From positions 16,948 through 80,947 of the forward strand of contig JAFTUD010000022.1 of assembly GCA_017466455.1 (NCBI GenBank): DNA of 64,000 nt. Reading direction: 5' to 3'. The notes below the pieces were generated by a model. It was not told the origin of the DNA. It worked only from the letters and a program-made list of their open reading frames with translations, and did not search any database. This document shows positions 28,408 to 36,575 of this stretch, in pieces (position 1 is the first letter of the stretch; the number at the start of each line of letters is the position of its first letter). A program made the translations under genes and the position numbers. The stretch is from Clostridia bacterium (GTDB taxonomy: Bacteria; Bacillota_A; Clostridia; Oscillospirales; CAG-272).

Positions 28408-29784
28408 CTACTGTTGTAAATTTCTGATAAGCTCTTTAATATCGTAAGCGACGGTAGGGTCAGAAGCGATTGTGTCCTTAACGAGCTTTTCGCTTGAAAC
28501 GAGGGTAGAGCGCTCACGATTCAAGATTTTAGCGATTTGAGCTTGAGAAAGAGAGGTAATTTCGCGAGCGATATAAACACAAACATGTCTTGCGAAGGCG
28601 ATTTCCTTATTTCTCTTGCTTGATAAGATATCATCTCTTGTAACGCTGTATTTAGTAGAAACCGCGCTTAGGATATCATCAAATTTCTTAGAGTCATCAC
28701 CCTTGACGGTGACATAGTCCTTAATAGCTTCCTTAACCTTATCCATAGAAAGCTCACCGCCCTGAAGGAACTTAATAGCGCCAAGGCGTTTAATTGCGCC
28801 CTCGATATGGCGGATAGATGAGCTTATATTCTCAGCGATATATTTTAAAATCTCGCTTGATAGGAACATATTGTTCTTTTTGACCTTTTCCTGAAGAATA
28901 GCAAGCCTGAGGTCATAATCAGGGAGCGATACATCAGCCAAAAGTCCGCTTAAAAATCTTGTTTTAAGTCTGTCCTCAAGAGTGTTGATTTCGTGCGGTG
29001 GACGGTCAGAGGATAAAATGATTTGCTTTCTTTCCTCATATACCGCATTAAAGGTGTTGAAAACCTCAAGCTGTGTAGCATCACGGCCTGCAACGAATTG
29101 AATATCGTCAATTATAAGTACATCAATTTTTCTGTATTTTTCTCTGAATTCGTTAGTCGTCTTTTCACGAATAGCCTTAATAAGCTGATTTGTGAACTCC
29201 TCACCCTTTACATATACTATCTTCTTGTGCGGATAGCGCGATGCAATAGTGTTTGTTATCGCGTAAAGAAGGTGAGTTTTACCAACTCCGCTTGGTCCGT
29301 ATATGAATAATGGATTGTATTCGTTCTTTCTTAATGTTTCGGGGTCGTCAAGGTCCTTTTCCGCTACTGCCCTTGCTGCCGCATATGCAAATTCATTTGA
29401 TGCACCGACAACGAAATTTTCAAATGTGTATTCATCGCTGTAATCATCATCTAATTTTACATTGCTCCTTGTCCCCTCGCCTACCTGCTCATTTGCCTTG
29501 CTTACGGCTGAGCCCGATAGGTCGGACTCCGTGTTCTCCGTTGATAAAACAATTATCCTTGGATTGAAGCCGAGCGTTTCCTTGAAGGCGTCAGATACTT
29601 GGTCTGAAAAATGCTCCATTATCGTATCTCTTATAATGTTGCTTGGCGTTGTTATCGTGGCTTCCTTCGCTGTAAGCGATACAAGCTCACAATCGCCAAA
29701 CCATAAATTATATTGAAAGTCCGAGGTCTTTGATTTTATTATCTCACTCGTTACCTTCCATATTTCACTTAATTGTCCAAACAT
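28408..29784 (-). CDS. dnaA: Chromosomal replication initiator DnaA
   Basis: A 458-residue AAA+ initiator. Walker A GPSGVGKTHLL is near residue 165, Walker B VLIIDDIQFVAGRDAT near 230 and the sensor/Arg-finger region RLKTRFLSGL follows. Domain IV has the helix KEIAFARHVCVYIAREITSLSQAQIAKIL. The DnaA signature, usually G-R-D-H-T/S-T-V, reads N-R-E-R-S-T-L, so the Asp and His that normally contact the box are Glu and Arg. CAGGAG precedes the start. A strong promoter lies about 280 bp upstream. Confidence 0.97.
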   Translation of the reverse strand: MFGQLSEIWKVTSEIIKSKTSDFQYNLWFGDCELVSLTAKEATITTPSNIIRDTIMEHFSDQVSDAFKETLGFNPRIIVLSTENTESDLSGSAVSKANEQVGEGTRSNVKLDDDYSDEYTFENFVVGASNEFAYAAARAVAEKDLDDPETLRKNEYNPLFIYGPSGVGKTHLLYAITNTIASRYPHKKIVYVKGEEFTNQLIKAIREKTTNEFREKYRKIDVLIIDDIQFVAGRDATQLEVFNTFNAVYEERKQIILSSDRPPHEINTLEDRLKTRFLSGLLADVSLPDYDLRLAILQEKVKKNNMFLSSEILKYIAENISSSIRHIEGAIKRLGAIKFLQGGELSMDKVKEAIKDYVTVKGDDSKKFDDILSAVSTKYSVTRDDILSSKRNKEIAFARHVCVYIAREITSLSQAQIAKILNRERSTLVSSEKLVKDTIASDPTVAYDIKELIRNLQQ

Positions 29785-29809
29785 ATTTTCTCTCCTGTTT
29801 TTTTCTCTT

Positions 29810-29848
29810 TACTTTTCTTTAGGAGAAGAAAAGTAAAACAAAAGAAAC
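29810..29848. repeat. TACTTTTCTT hairpin in the dnaA leader
   Basis: Stem TTTACTTTTCTT/AAGAAAAGTAAA with trailing ACAAAAGAAACC, 26 bp before the dnaA start. Confidence 0.75.
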
Positions 29849-30060
29849 CATACTAAATATATCTATTTTTATTTTTAATCAATTATTTGTTATCTCTTAT
29901 TTTTTCTGCGACTCGCCTTGCTCTCTGCATACAACACACTAACGAAATTAAAATTTCGAGTGTGAAAGCATTTAGGAGAAGAAAAAAAGTAACAAAAAAA
30001 AACCGAATAATCAAAATAATATGGTCGCGTGCATACGAGCGCACGATATACTTTAATATA

Positions 30061-30089
30061 ATTATATAATAAATAATAATAAATGTCAA
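30061..30089 (-). promoter_or_regulatory. dnaA promoter
   Basis: Consensus TTGACA (30089-30084), a 17-bp spacer and TATAAT (30066-30061) on the minus strand, giving a leader of roughly 270 nt. Confidence 0.8.
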
Positions 30090-30529
30090 TAGTTTCAGGC
30101 ATAATAGTGGATAAGTAGCGCGCGTGCGCAAGAAAAAGAAAAAAAGCATATAAAAAGGGGGCAAAAATGCGGTAAAAATGTGGAAAAATGAGGCGAAAAA
30201 GGGTTAAAATTTGTCATAAAATTTGGTGTTAAAAAATAAAAGTTAACAAAAAATTAACATTTATATTACCTAAAATCACGAAAAAATCGCCCGTTTTTCA
30301 AAGATGGCACTAAAAATTCATACCTTCAAACAAATATATGAACTTATGCTCATTTGTTTGTGGGGGAGCCCCCACGGGCAAAATCCGACTTCGTTTAGTA
30401 TAAATTGCTTCCACCCGTTACGAAGCAATATTCTTCATTCCGAACTCCGCATTCCGCATTCCGCATTCCGCATTCCGCCCGAGTGCCTCGGGCGGGGAAG
30501 CCCCCGCGGGCATATAGAAAACTATAATA

Positions 30530-30556
30530 AAAAATAGCCCTTTTAAGGCTATTTTT
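30530..30556. terminator. Intrinsic terminator after the 84-residue gene
   Basis: AAAAATAGCC/GGCTATTTTT stem with a 7-nt loop, two bp from the stop codon of the small gene. Confidence 0.85.
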
Positions 30557-30558
30557 AG

Positions 30559-30813
30559 TTAGTATTTTGAAAAGATGATTGATTTTATTTCCTTAAATGT
30601 CATTTTATCTCTGCCATTTAAGTATAAATCAAGCTCCCCCTTCAGCTCCTGCGCTTGCTCATTTGTGAGAAAATCAAAAAAGAAAAAGCTTAGAAAATCT
30701 TCACCCGTGAATATATTACTCGGGTTATCAAGCGCTATCTCTATCTCCTCTTTCGTGTATTCGTTGCCCTCAAGCTCCTTATACACCTCATTCGCTATAT
30801 CCTTTATATCCAT
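30559..30813 (-). CDS. Small acidic helical protein, unknown
   Basis: An 84-residue protein, MDIKDIANEVYKELEGNEYTKEEIEIALDN (quoted in part), with a central FLSFFFFDFLTNEQAQELKGEL. It is predicted to be helical, with no signal peptide and no family I recognise. Support for it being real: complete frame, AAGGAAG upstream (rather distant), a leader hairpin of the dnaN/dnaA type and a terminator directly after the stop. It follows the RuvB-like ATPase gene on the same strand, beyond that gene's terminator. Confidence 0.55.
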   Translation of the reverse strand: MDIKDIANEVYKELEGNEYTKEEIEIALDNPSNIFTGEDFLSFFFFDFLTNEQAQELKGELDLYLNGRDKMTFKEIKSIIFSKY

Positions 30814-30827
30814 AATATTAAATTACT

Positions 30828-30868
30828 TCCTTTTTCTTTAACACAAAGAAAAAGGAACAAAAAGAAAG
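30828..30868. repeat. CCTTTTTCTTT hairpin before the 84-residue gene
   Basis: Stem TCCTTTTTCTTT/AAAGAAAAAGGA with trailing ACAAAAAGAAAG; same family as the dnaA, dnaN and gyr leaders. Confidence 0.7.
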
Positions 30869-30903
30869 TATACTAAAAGTAGACCTAACCTATTTAAAAA
30901 TGT

Positions 30904-30972
30904 TACGGGAGCGTTTCAATATGGCTACTTATTTCCATTATTCCCCATATGCGTCCCGAGGCTCTCGGGGAA
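30904..30972 (+). repeat. Repeat E5
   Basis: CGGGAGCGTTTCAATATGGC, TTTCCATTATTCCCCATATG and CCCGAGGCTCTCGGGG; near-identical blocks occur at 27.86 and 28.28 kb. Confidence 0.65.
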
Positions 30973-30974
30973 AA

Positions 30975-31000
30975 AGTAGGGAGAAACTAATCTCCCTACT
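30975..31000 (-). terminator. Terminator of the AAA+/protease gene block
   Basis: A perfect 10-bp stem AGTAGGGAGA/TCTCCCTACT, followed on the minus strand by CTTTTT, 5 bp after the RuvB-like gene. Confidence 0.85.
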
Positions 31001-31005
31001 AAGTG

Positions 31006-32613
31006 TTAATCCTTTTTAATGCTACGCTTAAAGCGTTCATAATCGGAGATTTCGCCATTGACATTATCATTGCTTGTATTTTCGGTATTGCCACTATCGC
31101 CTGAGCCATCGATTTTCTTAAGGTGAGCCCTACCCTTATCGGTGATATATCTACCTCTGTTTACGACTGAAATGAAGTCAATTTTGAGCAGATAAGGCTC
31201 ATACTCGCTAAGCAGAACCTTAACATCAATACCGAGCTTAGAGGCGAGGGTATCAGCTGACATAGTTCCTGTTGGATCAGAAGCGAGGACACGAAGCACC
31301 TCAATATCCTGAGCCTCAAGACCCATTTCGTCAACGCCTCTTTCTTTAAAGTAAGCCTCAAGGATTTCGTCAGTTACGGTATTTGTGCCTATATAGAGAG
31401 TTTCAGTGAGCAGACCGATAACGATAGCCTCAACCTCTCTTATAGAGCAACGGCATCTTGGAATACACTTTTCGATAAGGTCCTCAGAGATTTTAAGCTT
31501 CTTTGAGGCGAACTTTCTTTTAAAGATAAGCATAAGCTCATCATGAGTATAATCCTGCATATAGAAGGTAAGATTTTTACATCTGTCCTTAATAGTTGGG
31601 AGAACATCCTGAGGGTCAGTTGTAGCGCCTACGAAGGTAAATTCCTTAATAGGGATTCTGTGGTTGTGACCGCTTTTATCCATATAAACGAACTCTCTGC
31701 TTTGGAGTAGGGTCAAAAGAGATGACTGAATTTTACCCGGGAGCGCATGGATTTCATCAATACCGATAAGCACGGGCTCATCAAGATTTGAAATGTTCTG
31801 AAGGAACGCAAGGAACTGCTTTTCCGAGGTATGAGAGCTTTGGAATTGAGATGCGTCAATCCACTCAAAGCGCACGCCAAGCTCATTTGCGAGAATTTGC
31901 ATAAGAGTTGACTTTCCAAGACCTCTGCCACCGAAAAGAAGGATATTTTGAAGATGCTTGATATTCTTTTGCTTAGCAACTGCGATTTCCTTTTTAAGGC
32001 GAGCTACGATATGTGCCTGACCGATAAAGTCGTCAAGCGTTTCGGGAGCCTTGATGTGGTCGGGGTCGTCATTTCCGTCCTCGTCGGGGCTTATATCGCC
32101 ATCAGAGCCATCTGCCTCGCCCTCATCAGCCTTATCGTTTGAATCGGGATTTTCATTACCGTTATCAGCCTCAGAATCGGGATTTTGAGCCTTGTCCTCA
32201 TTACCGCCCTTGTCACCGTCATCAGCACTCTTATCGCCGTCACCGTCCTTGCCCTCATCAACAGGAGAAAGGTAATCAAACGGATCACTTGCCATTTTAA
32301 GACCGTCATCATTTTCATTTCCGTCCTCGGGCTTTGGAGGATTCGCAATAGGAATATCCTCTATCTTAAGACCGAAGAATTTAAGCACGGTTGCGTCCTT
32401 AAGACCGTTTTTCTTGATTAGCTTCATAACAGTGTCAAGAGCCTCATAAAGCTTTCTTGACTTAACTCTGTCAAGAATTGAGCCACGCTCAAAGAGGTTT
32501 TCTACATAATCGTAAAGCTTTGTAAGATTGTAAATAGCAACGCTATCGTCCTTACCCTCTTTAACTGCGTTTCTTGCTGTTACATAAAATTCTCTTAATT
32601 GTTCAATATTCAT
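31006..32613 (-). CDS. RuvB-like AAA+ ATPase with helical N-terminus and acidic linker
   Basis: A 535-residue protein in three parts. Residues 1-90 form an all-helical domain ending LKFFGLKI. Residues about 95-190 are an Asp/Gly/Asn-rich acidic linker. From about 195 a RuvB-type AAA+ module follows: DDFIGQAH, Walker A GGRGLGKS (229-236), Walker B VLIGIDEIHAL, sensor VGATTDPQ, and a C-terminal winged helix (LRVLASDPTGTMSADTLASKLGID). It is not the true RuvB: there is no ruvA or ruvC, and the N-terminal domain is foreign to that family. I use ATG 32613 with its AAAGGAG. It may be a remodelling motor for the neighbouring proteins. Confidence 0.8.
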   Translation of the reverse strand: MNIEQLREFYVTARNAVKEGKDDSVAIYNLTKLYDYVENLFERGSILDRVKSRKLYEALDTVMKLIKKNGLKDATVLKFFGLKIEDIPIANPPKPEDGNENDDGLKMASDPFDYLSPVDEGKDGDGDKSADDGDKGGNEDKAQNPDSEADNGNENPDSNDKADEGEADGSDGDISPDEDGNDDPDHIKAPETLDDFIGQAHIVARLKKEIAVAKQKNIKHLQNILLFGGRGLGKSTLMQILANELGVRFEWIDASQFQSSHTSEKQFLAFLQNISNLDEPVLIGIDEIHALPGKIQSSLLTLLQSREFVYMDKSGHNHRIPIKEFTFVGATTDPQDVLPTIKDRCKNLTFYMQDYTHDELMLIFKRKFASKKLKISEDLIEKCIPRCRCSIREVEAIVIGLLTETLYIGTNTVTDEILEAYFKERGVDEMGLEAQDIEVLRVLASDPTGTMSADTLASKLGIDVKVLLSEYEPYLLKIDFISVVNRGRYITDKGRAHLKKIDGSGDSGNTENTSNDNVNGEISDYERFKRSIKKD

Positions 32614-33021
32614 ATAGATTTCTCCTTTGAGATTTGGGGATTTTACCCCTTTGTATTCATTTTTGTAAATACATTTTATCATATAAATTTGAGTTTGTAG
32701 TCTTCTAAACTGTGACATTCGGGGAGCCCCCGAGGGCGAGTGCCGACTTTGTGCGGTATAAATTGCATCTTTACACCCCGAGCAATATTCTTTATTATAT
32801 TGGAATGATACGAAGACTCCGCCATGAATTGCACCTACGGTGCATGAATTGTGCTACGCACATGAATTGAGATAAATCGCATGAATTGACTTTCGGTCAT
32901 CGACTTTTAATAAGCAGTTTTTGTCGATATATTCACTTCGTGAACTCGATATGAGCCTACGGCTCTCGATATGTCGGCAAGCCGACACGATATGCTTGCC
33001 AAGGCAAGCGTTGAACATAAG
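32614..33021. repeat. E3 module plus CAATTCATG/CGATATG hairpin array
   Basis: An E3 copy at 32716-32795 is followed by a hairpin array at 32826-33012. The stems TGCACC/GGTGCA, TGTGC/GCACA, TGACT/GGTCA, TTCAC/GTGAA, GAGCC/GGCTC, TGTCGG/CCGACA and GCTTGCC/GGCAAGC are separated by ATGAATTG or CGATATG. The last array hairpin (33012-33035) runs into the protease gene. Confidence 0.75.
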
Positions 33022-33035
33022 TTAAAGCTTATGTT
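33012..33035. repeat. Hairpin spanning the protease stop codon
   Basis: GAACATAAG and CTTATGTTC pair perfectly (9 bp). The loop includes the stop codon (33022-33024) and the second arm encodes the last residues of the protease. Confidence 0.8.
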
Positions 33036-33942
33036 CATTCATCCACTTTTTCAAAAGCTTTTTAATTTGGTTAGCGGGGGTAGCGTTAGTAAAGCCTTGT
33101 GTTTTAACACCGCCGACGCTGACGGTAAGGGATTTATTTATTCCGACCACAAAGCCGTTTCTATCAAGGACGGGACCGCCCGAGCAACCGGGGTTAGAGG
33201 GAGAGGAATAAACGAGGTCGCCTGCGTCATTACAGGTATAGCTTACCGTGCCCGTAAAGGGGGCAATTCCCTGCGATACGGGGTTACCGATAAGGACAAC
33301 GGGCGCACCCTTTTTAAGTGTTGAATAATCGGGGATAAACGGGAGAGAAACGAACGAGGGGAGCTTTTTCGGGTCGAATTTACAAAGAGCGACATCATAT
33401 GTTGGGTCAGCATCAATAAGCGTCAGATTATAGCACTTATGCGAGCCGTCAAAATTCATTGAAATTTCGTTATGATATGTACCGCGCCTGTCGGTTGCCA
33501 CAACATGGTTATTAGTCAAAAGATAGCCCTTGTCGCTGATAATAAAGCCCGTACCGTAGCCACCCGGGACATGAACCGTTACAACGCCGTTAATGCTACG
33601 GTCATAGACAAGCTCACTCCACTCCTTATCCGATGATTGAGCGCCGCCTGCGGGAAAAGAAGTGCCCTGAACGGGAGATGACGGAATACCAAGCCCAAAA
33701 AACGCCTTAACCTCATCAGTAACGCCACTCTGCTCTATTAAGTAGATAATATTAGAAATTTTATCAAGAAGGCTCTTAGCCTGTGCCTTTTCGAGAATAG
33801 TTTCACTGTTGTCGTGAATGAGGACAACACCTCTTTTAAACGCCATAAGACGCTCACGGCAGTTATCGGCATCGTTTTTTCTTGCATACTCCTTAGCGGT
33901 GTCAAAAACCTGCTGAAAGGCTTGCTTGCTTGGAATGTTCAT
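33022..33942 (-). CDS. Cytoplasmic trypsin-like serine protease with helical N-terminal domain
   Basis: A 306-residue protein without signal peptide or transmembrane segment. Residues 1-85 are helical and end KAFFGLGIP, resembling the N-terminus of the RuvB-like ATPase. Residues 115-295 are an HtrA-like chymotrypsin fold with a complete triad: His146 (LLTNNHVV), Asp183 (YDVALCKF) and Ser254 (PGCSGGPV). There is no PDZ domain, unlike HtrA/DegP. GAGGT precedes the start. It is 15 bp downstream of the Vps4-like ATPase gene. A role cleaving or processing the associated coiled-coil proteins is my inference. Confidence 0.82.
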   Translation of the reverse strand: MNIPSKQAFQQVFDTAKEYARKNDADNCRERLMAFKRGVVLIHDNSETILEKAQAKSLLDKISNIIYLIEQSGVTDEVKAFFGLGIPSSPVQGTSFPAGGAQSSDKEWSELVYDRSINGVVTVHVPGGYGTGFIISDKGYLLTNNHVVATDRRGTYHNEISMNFDGSHKCYNLTLIDADPTYDVALCKFDPKKLPSFVSLPFIPDYSTLKKGAPVVLIGNPVSQGIAPFTGTVSYTCNDAGDLVYSSPSNPGCSGGPVLDRNGFVVGINKSLTVSVGGVKTQGFTNATPANQIKKLLKKWMNEHKL

Positions 33943-33957
33943 CGTTTTACCTCTATA

Positions 33958-35241
33958 TTACTTCTTTAATTTTTTTAGTAATTCTTCTCTTTTTTTGCGT
34001 GCTTCTTTTTCTTTTTTAGCGCATCTTAGCGCCTGAGGTGATGCGTAATCAACCTTTTTATCCTTTTCAATATCGGAAATAATCATTTCAAGATAAGCAC
34101 CATCGCTCATGCTCTTTGAGTAAGCCTCAAAGCCGAGAATGTCCTCATCAGTTGTCGCAACGATATAATCCTTAAGAACGGATTTAACATCGTCCATTTT
34201 TACGCAGTCGGGGACATGCTTTCCGCTTCTTGCGCTTGAAATTTCGCGAATCATCGCCTTTGAAGCGATCTGACGGCATGCAGCCTTAATATCAGCACCC
34301 GAATAGCCCTCAAACATAGGAGCAAGCTCCTTTGCTGTAACATCGCCTGCAACGGGGATTTGGAGCTTAGCGCCCTTTGCCATACCGAAGGCATCGGAGA
34401 TGAGCTTAACTCTTGCCTCATTGTCGGGAAGGGGCATATAAATCTTTGTTTCAAAGCGTCCGCCTCTGAGAATAGCGCTGTCGAGCGCCCAGGGACGGTT
34501 GGTAGCCGCGATAACAATCTTTAGCTGACCCTCTTTAGTTCCTGCGGTAAAGCCGTCCATATTAGTAAGAAGCTGAGTGAATTGCTCCTTGGCATTACGG
34601 CTCTCATCATCGTCACGGGATGTAGCTATTGAGTCAATTTCATCAAAGAAGATGATACATCTGTCAAGCTCCTTAGCCTGCTCAAATACCTCGCTGACGA
34701 CCTTAGCGCCCTCACCTACATACTTGGACATAAGGTCCTTAACCTGTATTACCGCAATCTTACAGCCAAGCTCACCCGCAAGGCACTTAACCGCGAAGGT
34801 CTTACCCGTGCCGGGAGGGCCGTAAAGAAGCACCTGAAGACCGACATCGGAGCGATATTTATGATAAATCGGACCGTAATTCGGGTCAAATGGCGCGAAA
34901 ATGTTTATAATAAATTCATTCTTGAGCTTTTGAAGGCCTGCAATGTCAGAAAGCTTCAAATTAGGAACATCATCGCTGAACCAATTCCTTTTAGGCGTCT
35001 CAGCCCCTGCACCGCCCGCGACATTTACCCTGTTATACTTGCCTGCCTTGTAGTTGTCGTAAAATTCCTTAGCGGAGTTATATTTATCTCTATATGTCTG
35101 AGCAAACTGTGAATTTGGATTTTCATTTAGCTTCTTTGAGCAGTAATTCATAATAATTTCCGCAATAGAAGCTACCTGAGAATACTTCTTTTCAGCCATT
35201 GCCCTATTATAATTTGCAACATGATTTTTAAGAATTTCCAT
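33958..35241 (-). CDS. Vps4/katanin-like AAA+ ATPase with MIT-like N-terminus
   Basis: A 427-residue ATPase. Residues 1-68 are a three-helix, MIT-like segment (Y-N-R-A-M-A-E-K-K-Y... R-D-K-Y-N-S-A-K-E-F-Y). A short linker leads to the AAA+ core: LSDIAGLQKLK, Walker A GPPGTGKT (141-148), pore loop SKYVGEG (172-178), Walker B IIFFDEID (197-204), sensor AATNRPWALD and RGGRFETKIYMPLPD. The pore loop and the RFE-K-I-Y-x-PLP block resemble the meiotic clade (Vps4, katanin, spastin) more than FtsH or CDC48. TAGGAG precedes the start. An ESCRT-like remodelling ATPase is the leading hypothesis; FtsH- or ARC-like ATPases are alternatives. Confidence 0.8.
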   Translation of the reverse strand: MEILKNHVANYNRAMAEKKYSQVASIAEIIMNYCSKKLNENPNSQFAQTYRDKYNSAKEFYDNYKAGKYNRVNVAGGAGAETPKRNWFSDDVPNLKLSDIAGLQKLKNEFIINIFAPFDPNYGPIYHKYRSDVGLQVLLYGPPGTGKTFAVKCLAGELGCKIAVIQVKDLMSKYVGEGAKVVSEVFEQAKELDRCIIFFDEIDSIATSRDDDESRNAKEQFTQLLTNMDGFTAGTKEGQLKIVIAATNRPWALDSAILRGGRFETKIYMPLPDNEARVKLISDAFGMAKGAKLQIPVAGDVTAKELAPMFEGYSGADIKAACRQIASKAMIREISSARSGKHVPDCVKMDDVKSVLKDYIVATTDEDILGFEAYSKSMSDGAYLEMIISDIEKDKKVDYASPQALRCAKKEKEARKKREELLKKLKK

Positions 35242-35257
35242 TTTTATCTCCTAAGAG

Positions 35258-35773
35258 TTAGTCTTGCTTTAGTTTTTTTAATGCTCTTTTCAGCGCTTCC
35301 TCAAGCCTTTTTGAGTAGCTTGGATCAGTCCTTTTTTTAATCAGCCACGAAAGCGGAAATGAATCGCTTGCGAATATACCGAGTATTTCAAAAATATCGG
35401 ACTCAAGGCGCTGTGACTGATTTGCAAGAGTCCTAAGGCTTGGCAGGGACTCTGCCTTGTCAAGAGCCTCGCTTATGCACTCATATCTGTCGTAAAAGTC
35501 GCACCAGCCTAAAATTACCTTTGGTAAGGAAAGGGTCATATCATCGTAAATAGAGGTAAAATTCAATAAAATATACTCAAGATCCGCGCCTGCGCGGACA
35601 AATGCGGAGGCGTCGTCAATTTTGCCGTTGAAGGCGAGATTGTCAAATACATTCTCCGTTGCCTTGATATACTTTCCGAGAAAATCAAGTATGTCCTTGA
35701 CCCTTTCGTGCATAGCGAGGGATTTTTCCCTTGCCCTTTTCTCATTTTTTAAGATTTTATCCTCTATTTTCAT
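35258..35773 (-). CDS. Helical protein of the AAA+/protease operon
   Basis: A 171-residue all-helical soluble protein. The N-terminus is strongly basic and charged (KIEDKILKNEKRAREKSLAMHERVKDI); the C-terminus ends in a lysine-rich helix. No recognised domain or catalytic motif. It lies 17 bp upstream of the Vps4-like gene and downstream of the ESCRT-III-like gene, so it is probably a structural partner or adaptor. The ribosome binding site is weak (AAGGTAC). Confidence 0.7.
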   Translation of the reverse strand: MKIEDKILKNEKRAREKSLAMHERVKDILDFLGKYIKATENVFDNLAFNGKIDDASAFVRAGADLEYILLNFTSIYDDMTLSLPKVILGWCDFYDRYECISEALDKAESLPSLRTLANQSQRLESDIFEILGIFASDSFPLSWLIKKRTDPSYSKRLEEALKRALKKLKQD

Positions 35774-35794
35774 AATTTGTACCTTAAAAGCTCA

Positions 35795-35825
35795 GGGAGC
35801 ATTCAATATTAAATTAAATGCTCCC
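35795..35825. terminator. Hairpin inside the operon
   Basis: GGGAGCATT/AATGCTCCC 9-bp stem between the ESCRT-III-like gene and the 171-residue gene. On the minus strand no U-run follows, so it may attenuate or process the transcript and lower the expression of ATPase and protease relative to the two upstream scaffold genes. Confidence 0.6.
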
Positions 35826-35837
35826 CTCGTTAATTAT

Positions 35838-36548
35838 TTACTTGTTATCGTCACCGTTGTTTACATCGGAAATCATACCGAAGATATCGTTGATGCCTGC
35901 ACCGGCACCGCCGTTACCCGCGCCTACATTTCCGGCAACATTGTTAGCAGGAGCTTGTGCTGTGTTAGTAGCGGGAGCGCTTGATACTGATGTACCGCCC
36001 GCAATAGCTGCCGCAACATCGCTTTCAATAAGATCTCTTACCTTCTTATTGATGTCGGAGTCCTTCTTTTCCTCTCTCTTGAAGAAGTCGATTACGCTGT
36101 TATCCTTGCTCTTGCCCTTGGACTTCTTTACAGCGTCACGCATCTTAGCAAGCTCGCCCTTTGTCTTGCCGAGGGAGCTTCTGATGTCGGTAAGGGACTT
36201 TGAGATGTTACCGATCTTAGGAAGTCTTTTAAGAATGTCGGACACACTCTTAAGACAGCTGGGAAGGGATACGAAGGATGAGAGGAGATCAGCTGTTACA
36301 ATTTCAAGCTCAATAGCGTTTCTGATGTAGCTGAAATCGCGCTGAATGTCCATAACCGTTGCGATATTTTCGATAATTTGCTCAACAAGCTCATTATCCT
36401 CCTTGAGTGCAGCCTCAACTGCTCTCTTTCTAAGTGCCTTTATATATGAGTCGCAATTCTTAATTGCATCGTCCATTTCAATCATGGACTTCTTCATTTG
36501 GAGCTTATCCTGCTCGTTCTTTTCAATTCTCTTTGATTCTCTGCTCAT
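35838..36548 (-). CDS. ESCRT-III/Snf7-like coiled-coil protein (candidate)
   Basis: A 236-residue protein. Residues 1-75 form a long charged helical hairpin that begins very basic. Residues 80-150 hold helices including TADLLSSFVSLPSCLKSVSD, ILKRLPKIGNISKSLTDI and a Lys-rich helix. Then come a low-complexity Ala/Asn/Gly linker (about 190-217) and a short amphipathic tail INDIFGMISDV. This layout of basic hairpin, core helices, flexible linker and C-terminal docking-like helix mirrors ESCRT-III proteins. I see no diagnostic motif, so the call is structural inference. AAGGAG precedes the start. Confidence 0.5.
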   Translation of the reverse strand: MSRESKRIEKNEQDKLQMKKSMIEMDDAIKNCDSYIKALRKRAVEAALKEDNELVEQIIENIATVMDIQRDFSYIRNAIELEIVTADLLSSFVSLPSCLKSVSDILKRLPKIGNISKSLTDIRSSLGKTKGELAKMRDAVKKSKGKSKDNSVIDFFKREEKKDSDINKKVRDLIESDVAAAIAGGTSVSSAPATNTAQAPANNVAGNVGAGNGGAGAGINDIFGMISDVNNGDDNK

Positions 36549-36575
36549 TTTGATTTCTCCTTAAATTATTTTTAG

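Larger units (their letters stand above)
29785..30558. other. dnaA upstream region
   Basis: No gene. From dnaA outward it holds an AT-rich hairpin (29810-29848), a TGCATACAACACACT...AGTGTGAAAG stem module (29915-29966), the dnaA promoter (30061-30089), a strongly A/T-biased tract to about 30300, an E3-like block (30358-30430), CCGAACT/CCGCATT units (30440-30478), a CCCGAGTGCCTCGGG hairpin (30479-30493) and a terminator. Confidence 0.65.

Noticed and set aside
31006..32613. True Holliday-junction helicase RuvB
   Set aside because: The AAA+ part is RuvB-like, but the N-terminal helical domain and acidic linker are foreign and no ruvA or ruvC is adjacent.
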